20,235 nt of DNA, taken from a virus. Numbering within the stretch: position 1 is the stretch's first letter; every line of letters starts with the position of its first letter. The notes beneath the pieces were generated by a model, which had not been told where the DNA came from, ran no database searches, and saw only the letters and a program-made list of their open reading frames with translations. Where the stretch lies: the IMG/VR virus record IMGVR_UViG_3300020433_001020, positions 1 to 20,235 of that record; one strand, written 5' to 3'. A program made the translations under genes and the position numbers. Shown here piece by piece: positions 17,491 through 20,235 of this stretch.

Positions 17491-17841
17491 CTATCTTGCA
17501 TAATCTTTCATCACATAATCATCACTATCGAAGTAATTAAGCACCCACCACGCAACAGAACGTGGATTTTTTGTTCCACAAGTGAAAATATCGAACGCAA
17601 CACACTGTTTTTCTGGCCAAGTATGGCAAGAAAGGTGACTTTCACCTAAAGTTAGAGTACAAGTTACTCCATAAGGGTCAAATTGATGAGTATATGTATT
17701 TAAAATCTGTAAATTTTCACTTTTACAAGCATTAACGCATACTTGTTCAATTTTTTCTGTGTCATTTAACTTATCAAAGGGCACATTATACACTTCAACG
17801 AGTAAATGTTGACCCATATGAGCATTTTTTACGTGTTTCAT
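17491..17841 (-). CDS. speD: S-adenosylmethionine decarboxylase, prokaryotic class
   Basis: The product decarboxylates S-adenosylmethionine to give the aminopropyl donor for spermidine synthesis. The 116-residue length fits the short bacterial and archaeal enzymes. The self-processing site is clear: GESHLSCHTWPE places the cleavage between Glu67 and Ser68, with Ser68 becoming the pyruvoyl cofactor. His73 and Cys88 (in FDIFTCG) stand 5 and 20 residues after the serine, the same spacing as the processing histidine and catalytic cysteine of the Thermotoga enzyme. All key residues are present, so activity is likely. speD is a recognised auxiliary metabolic gene of marine T4-like cyanophages; polyamines may help DNA packaging or host metabolism during infection. 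The ATG directly follows the stop of the 297-residue gene (TAAATG), which suggests coupling. The late promoter of gene 25 starts just after its stop. Confidence 0.95.
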   Translation of the reverse strand: MKHVKNAHMGQHLLVEVYNVPFDKLNDTEKIEQVCVNACKSENLQILNTYTHQFDPYGVTCTLTLGESHLSCHTWPEKQCVAFDIFTCGTKNPRSVAWWVLNYFDSDDYVMKDYAR

Positions 17842-18735
17842 TTAATTTTTCTTGATTGGAACCTCAATAGTCCAAGAACCACCACTTAATTCGACCAAAT
17901 CAAAGTTTTTTTTCGCATATGCTTTACGTTTCTTTGCATCAGACTCTAGTTTTGTAAGATATGCCTCTCTACCAGGTTCTGGTTGGATTTCACCATAGTG
18001 ATAATCACCTAATTCTGGTTCAATATTGATCTCAACATCATTTGAAATCGGTTCAAATGGTTTTCTTTCGTCTTTTTTATCGTCTTCGTTGCGTTCTTTT
18101 GCTGTTTTCCAAAAATAATTCTCCTCTGAACCAAGTCCCATACGGTCATGACCATTTTCAACCTGATAGTATACTGTTGAAACCTTAAAGTCAGGTGTTT
18201 TTGGTGTTTCTGGAGTGATACTATTGTCATAAATTCTCATTCTGTTGTTTGGATAGAGACAATACTGTCCATTATCAAGTTCAATGATGTTATGAGACTT
18301 ATGTTCAGCGGGAACTTCACTTGTTGAGTAATCAATTGAGTCAACATCAGAGTGATAATTATCTAAAGTGCAAACATATGTACCAGTTTGAGTACCAAAA
18401 TCTCTTGTATAGACCTCATAATGCATTGATCCAATAAATTGCTTCTGAACTGCAACGATACCATAGTCCATACAGTTCCAAAATTGCAAGTTATGCAATG
18501 TCATATCTGGATCTGGTGTTTTTGGTTGAGATAAAAATGCTGAAATTGGTAATTTATCAAACATTGCAGCATATTCTGGTAAATATGTTTCAAAATAAAA
18601 GGCACGACCTGGCATACTCTTTGCACTTATCCAGACACCTTTCTCAAATTCACCATGACCACTTTGATGGTCAGTTAAATATTCTTTTCTTACCCATACA
18701 TCAATTGCGGGTAAATTTGTAATTAATGTGCTCAT
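17842..18735 (-). CDS. Phage protein of unknown function, 297 residues
   Basis: I do not recognise a defined family. The protein is soluble by inspection, with no signal peptide or membrane span. Residues ~1-200 are rich in Trp, Tyr and His (WVRKEYL, FYFETYLPEY, LQFWNCMDYG, MHYEVYTRDFG), which suggests a compact beta-containing domain. Residues ~205-235 are highly charged (KERNEDDKKDERKPFEP), probably a flexible linker. The C-terminus has a lysine-rich stretch (AKKRKAYAKKNF) and then a short likely strand (GGSWTIEVPI). It starts 2 nt after the SET-domain gene stop and its stop abuts the speD ATG, so it belongs to that cotranscribed block. It could be a small virion component or a host-interaction protein; neither is shown by the sequence. 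Confidence 0.85.
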   Translation of the reverse strand: MSTLITNLPAIDVWVRKEYLTDHQSGHGEFEKGVWISAKSMPGRAFYFETYLPEYAAMFDKLPISAFLSQPKTPDPDMTLHNLQFWNCMDYGIVAVQKQFIGSMHYEVYTRDFGTQTGTYVCTLDNYHSDVDSIDYSTSEVPAEHKSHNIIELDNGQYCLYPNNRMRIYDNSITPETPKTPDFKVSTVYYQVENGHDRMGLGSEENYFWKTAKERNEDDKKDERKPFEPISNDVEINIEPELGDYHYGEIQPEPGREAYLTKLESDAKKRKAYAKKNFDLVELSGGSWTIEVPIKKN

Positions 18736-18737
18736 AG

Positions 18738-19178
18738 TTAATCTTGATTAAGTTCCCAATCTCTTTCATCGGGTCGATAGTATGATGTGAGTTCTTCACC
18801 CTCTTGAATATCACGAATTGCAAAGAACTCGTGAGTTTTTCGATCCCAAAATAAATTTGGAGTATGTGAATGATTGATATAATATTCAGTGTACAACATA
18901 TTCAGAGGAACGTCGAGTATGTATGACTCCGTTTCTGGATTATACATACACATTCTTTCAATAAACTTCTCAATCTTAGAACCAACAAGTTTTTCAACCT
19001 TTTTCCAATGAACTTCGTGATTTGGATAATGGTTCCAGTATTTTTTATCATAAAGGATTTCATCTTGTTTAATAAATCTCAAAGCAAAAACACCAACTCC
19101 TGCTCCTTCAATTAAACTTGGTTGTAAGCAGGTTTTGATGTCTTGTATCGATGAAATCATATCATCGTATGTGTACAT
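18738..19178 (-). CDS. SET-domain protein, putative protein lysine methyltransferase
   Basis: The 146-residue protein shows the ordered signatures of a SET domain. These are GAGVGVFA at residues 25-32 (the usual G-x-G strand that binds S-adenosylmethionine), NHSHTPN at 102-108 (family NHSC-x-PN) and IRDIQEGEELTSYY at 121-134 (family I-x-GEEL-x2-Y). Tyr134 aligns with the catalytic tyrosine. No post-SET cysteine cluster is seen, and the protein is close to a minimal SET domain, with an insert at ~45-85. The family transfers a methyl group to lysine side chains; the target here is unknown. The start codon overlaps the stop of the preceding 47-residue basic gene (TAATG), so the two are probably translationally coupled. 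The next gene follows after 2 nt. Fold assignment is firm; activity is inferred from retained motifs. Confidence 0.88.
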   Translation of the reverse strand: MYTYDDMISSIQDIKTCLQPSLIEGAGVGVFALRFIKQDEILYDKKYWNHYPNHEVHWKKVEKLVGSKIEKFIERMCMYNPETESYILDVPLNMLYTEYYINHSHTPNLFWDRKTHEFFAIRDIQEGEELTSYYRPDERDWELNQD

Positions 19179-19321
19179 TAACGACCCTGCCCTCTGTATC
19201 TTTTACGAGACGAGTTACGGGAGGTTGCCGAGTATTTCGAGTGCTTTCCTCTTCCTTGTCGAGTTTTTTTCGGACGAGCATCACGGTTATAAGTACTGCC
19301 CGATAACATTCCTTTAGCCAT
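19178..19321 (-). CDS. Small, extremely basic phage protein, 47 residues
   Basis: Reading the minus strand gives a 47-codon gene that fills the gap between the 70-residue gene and the SET gene. The product begins MAKGMLSGSTYNRDARPKK and has 15 Lys or Arg and one Asp, with no acidic Glu and many Ser and Gly. This looks like an unstructured nucleic-acid-binding or histone-tail-like peptide. Support for translation is good: GAGG lies 9 nt before the ATG, the start overlaps the previous gene by 8 nt, and its TAA overlaps the SET-domain ATG (TAATG). I recall similar small basic proteins in cyanomyoviruses, without known function. It could be a substrate of the neighbouring SET protein, a DNA-condensing protein or a ribosome-targeting peptide; all are inference. 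Confidence 0.82.
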   Translation of the reverse strand: MAKGMLSGSTYNRDARPKKTRQGRGKHSKYSATSRNSSRKRYRGQGR

Positions 19322-19526
19322 TTAGTGGTTCCTCAATATAGGGTTCATAAGTGATATCATTTGATGTGAGTGTCTGATTGTAGTAACACTCAACTGCAAG
19401 GTCTTCCATAATGTCGAAGAGTTCGCTCTCTGATACATTCCAGAAGATCACCTTGCCTTTGCGTAGAACGTTATAACGCTCTATTTTCTTCTTTTGTTTT
19501 TCTTCTTGCTCTTGTTTTTGTCCCAT
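19314..19526 (-). CDS. Small phage protein of unknown function, about 70 residues
   Basis: The conserved-looking part is the second half of the protein, from RYNVLRKGKVIFWNVSE through LFDIMEDLAVECYY, which reads like a small globular alpha/beta protein. Similar short proteins occur in cyanomyoviruses as I remember them, without assigned function. The start is uncertain. The ATG at 19526 gives 70 residues, but its first ~15 codons (MGQKQEQEEKQKKK) are read from the same bases as the basic tail of the overlapping 34-residue gene and have no clear ribosome site. A TTG at 19559 would add 11 residues and overlap more. No ATG lies between 19526 and the conserved part. Its 3' end overlaps the next gene by 8 nt. 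Confidence 0.75.
   Translation of the reverse strand: MGQKQEQEEKQKKKIERYNVLRKGKVIFWNVSESELFDIMEDLAVECYYNQTLTSNDITYEPYIEEPLNG
19331..19334 (-). promoter_or_regulatory. Ribosome binding site of the 47-residue basic gene
   Basis: The minus strand reads TTGAGGAA with its GAGG core 9 nt before the ATG at 19321. It supports translation of this short, otherwise easily missed gene from inside the end of the preceding one. Confidence 0.6.
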
Positions 19527-19585
19527 TGGTAGAATACGAAAAGTCCGATAGAGATCCAAAAGATCAGTGTAAAACCATAGTTCAT
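19481..19585 (-). CDS. Predicted single-span membrane micropeptide, 34 residues
   Basis: The minus strand holds a 34-codon gene with an ATG at 19585 and a TAG at 19481. The product has an aromatic, hydrophobic segment (FTLIFWISIGLFVFY, about residues 5-19) followed by WDKNKSKKKNKRRK. It is a plausible inner-membrane span with a strongly basic tail that would stay in the cytoplasm by the positive-inside rule. The start lies 1 nt after the stop of the 25-residue peptide gene. No clear Shine-Dalgarno is present, so reinitiation from the upstream gene is likely if it is made. The last 46 nt overlap the 70-residue gene in another frame. Small holin-like, antiholin-like or membrane-modulating peptides look like this, but none of those roles is shown. 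Confidence 0.6.
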   Translation of the reverse strand: MNYGFTLIFWISIGLFVFYQWDKNKSKKKNKRRK

Positions 19586-19586
19586 G

Positions 19587-19664
19587 TTAATGATGTGGAT
19601 TATAATAATTTAACATCAAGATCAGAATGAATATGATCACAAGTATGGTAAGTACTGCCATCAT
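19587..19664 (-). CDS. Predicted membrane micropeptide, 25 residues
   Basis: A 25-codon gene fills the gap after the glycosyltransferase. Its ATG overlaps the glycosyltransferase stop codon (TAATG). The product is almost entirely hydrophobic from residue 3 to 18 (AVLTILVIIFILILML) and ends in NYYNPHH, so it looks like a bare transmembrane helix with a short polar tail. A clear AAGGA ribosome site lies 7 nt before the ATG. Together with the exact fit into the gap and the adjacent membrane peptide gene, this supports real translation. No function can be assigned. Chance cannot be fully excluded for so short a frame. Confidence 0.62.
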   Translation of the reverse strand: MMAVLTILVIIFILILMLNYYNPHH

Positions 19665-20235
19665 TAGATTATCCTTGTCTTTTCGTGACCAACTCGAACA
19701 CGAGGATCACACCAGATTTCAAATCCTGCCTCTTTTGCGTCTAAACAGAATGATACATCTTCACCGCACATATCCTGTACTTCACCCGATTCAAACACCT
19801 GCATCTTTGGAGCAAACCAAGGGTAGGGTAGACCTTCGTGTTCAAACACACCGTGCTTGATTAGTAACCAACCAAAACCAGTATAATCAACTGTAAATGG
19901 TTTCTTTCTTTTGCTAATACTATCTATTGTTTCGTGATTCATCACACCACCATTTGTGCGGAAATCATCTTCTTCTAACCAATGTGCAACTGATGTTGTC
20001 TTTCCATCTTCTGTGCAATACCAACCTCCTGCAATATCCTTATCCATTAGAACTAACTGATAAAACTTCTCAACACTGAAAACAATATCGCTATCAATCC
20101 ATAACTGATAATCATACTTTAACTTTCCATCCCAAGGAAGTTGTTCTGGACCTCGAAGAACGTTTGCACCAAGACACTTACATCGGGCAAAATTTACCAT
20201 TGATGAATAATCTTGACTGATTTGAATACTTGCAC
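19664..20235 (-). CDS. Glycosyltransferase, GT-A-like (5' end outside window)
   Basis: This is the 3' part of a gene that runs off the right edge; the frame is open from 20235, and the ATG at 20200 is probably internal. The product carries the features of a nucleotide-sugar-dependent GT-A glycosyltransferase. There is a DSD motif in YQLWIDSDIVF (residues 36-38 from the internal Met) that would bind the metal and nucleotide sugar, and AGGWYC near 57-62. GEDVSFC at 146-152 would supply acidic catalytic or acceptor-site residues, followed by a histidine in VRVGHEKT at 172. Similar proteins are common in T4-like cyanophages, as remembered. It may decorate DNA, virion protein or host surface polysaccharide; the target is unknown. 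Its stop overlaps the ATG of the 25-residue membrane peptide gene. Confidence 0.85.
   Translation of the reverse strand, partial: ASIQISQDYSSMVNFARCKCLGANVLRGPEQLPWDGKLKYDYQLWIDSDIVFSVEKFYQLVLMDKDIAGGWYCTEDGKTTSVAHWLEEDDFRTNGGVMNHETIDSISKRKKPFTVDYTGFGWLLIKHGVFEHEGLPYPWFAPKMQVFESGEVQDMCGEDVSFCLDAKEAGFEIWCDPRVRVGHEKTRII
19672..19676 (-). promoter_or_regulatory. Ribosome binding site of the 25-residue membrane peptide gene
   Basis: The minus strand reads AAGGA, 7 nt before the ATG at 19664. This near-ideal site lies within the last codons of the glycosyltransferase gene and is the main evidence that the tiny downstream frame is translated. Confidence 0.6.

Noticed and set aside
18009-18230. Minus-strand frame of 73 codons inside the 297-residue gene
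   Set aside because: It lies wholly within a longer, well-packed gene in another frame and has no start signal or recognisable sequence.
18738-18751. Inverted repeat TTAATC-AA-GATTAA at the SET/297-residue gene junction as a terminator
   Set aside because: The stem is AT-only with a 2-nt loop and no following T-run, and the downstream gene starts within a few bases, so it would not terminate effectively.
19527-19559. TTG start adding 11 residues to the 70-residue protein
   Set aside because: There is no ribosome site before it, and it would deepen the overlap with the membrane peptide gene. The ATG at 19526 is preferred, although it is also weak.
19599-19604. TATAAT on the minus strand as a host-type -10 box
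   Set aside because: No convincing -35 element lies 16-18 nt upstream, and the hexamer falls within the 25-residue gene in AT-rich DNA where such matches are expected by chance.
19627-19860. Plus-strand frame of 77 codons opposite the glycosyltransferase
   Set aside because: The opposite strand encodes the conserved GED motif of the glycosyltransferase here; the plus-strand product is arbitrary and no other gene in the window uses that strand.

Overview
The window is a densely packed stretch of a T4-like marine myovirus genome. Every supported gene lies on the minus strand, so transcription runs from high to low coordinates. The DNA is strongly AT-rich, there is almost no intergenic space, and the structural genes match T4 baseplate wedge proteins (gp25, gp6, gp7 in part, gp8). 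A speD gene for S-adenosylmethionine decarboxylase and several small genes travel with them. This combination is typical of cyanomyoviruses of Prochlorococcus and Synechococcus. A related myophage of another AT-rich marine host, such as Pelagibacter, cannot be excluded from the sequence alone.

Reading in the direction of transcription, the right end (20235 to about 17491) is an accessory block. It begins with the 3' part of a GT-A-like glycosyltransferase gene. Next come four very small genes that overlap or touch: a 25-residue hydrophobic peptide, a 34-residue single-span membrane peptide with a basic tail, a roughly 70-residue soluble protein, and a 47-residue extremely basic protein. They are followed by a SET-domain methyltransferase-like protein, an unrecognised 297-residue protein, and SpeD. 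The short genes at 19178-19321, 19481-19585 and 19587-19664 were found by reading the minus strand directly and are easy to miss.

The left part (17490 to 1) is the baseplate wedge module. An exact T4-type late promoter octamer (TATAAATA) precedes gene 25. Then come gene 6, a 13.4-kb gene for a 4469-residue virion protein, a second exact late octamer, gene 8, and the first 19 codons of another structural gene (DUF4815-like N-terminus). The giant protein sits where T4 has gene 7. Its first ~300 residues and a short stretch near residue 2505-2545 resemble consecutive parts of the T4 gp7 C-terminal region, as I remember that sequence. It therefore looks like a gp7 core interrupted by about 2,200 residues of repeated beta-rich modules and a YHYH-like domain, followed by about 1,900 more repeat-rich residues.

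The late module should build the wedge: gp25, gp6 and gp7-like form the inner core, and gp8 lies on its outer side. The upstream block probably modifies host or virion components: glycosylation, protein methylation, polyamine synthesis and membrane peptides. No tRNA, CRISPR array, insertion sequence, strong terminator hairpin or gene-free stretch above 300 bases was seen.
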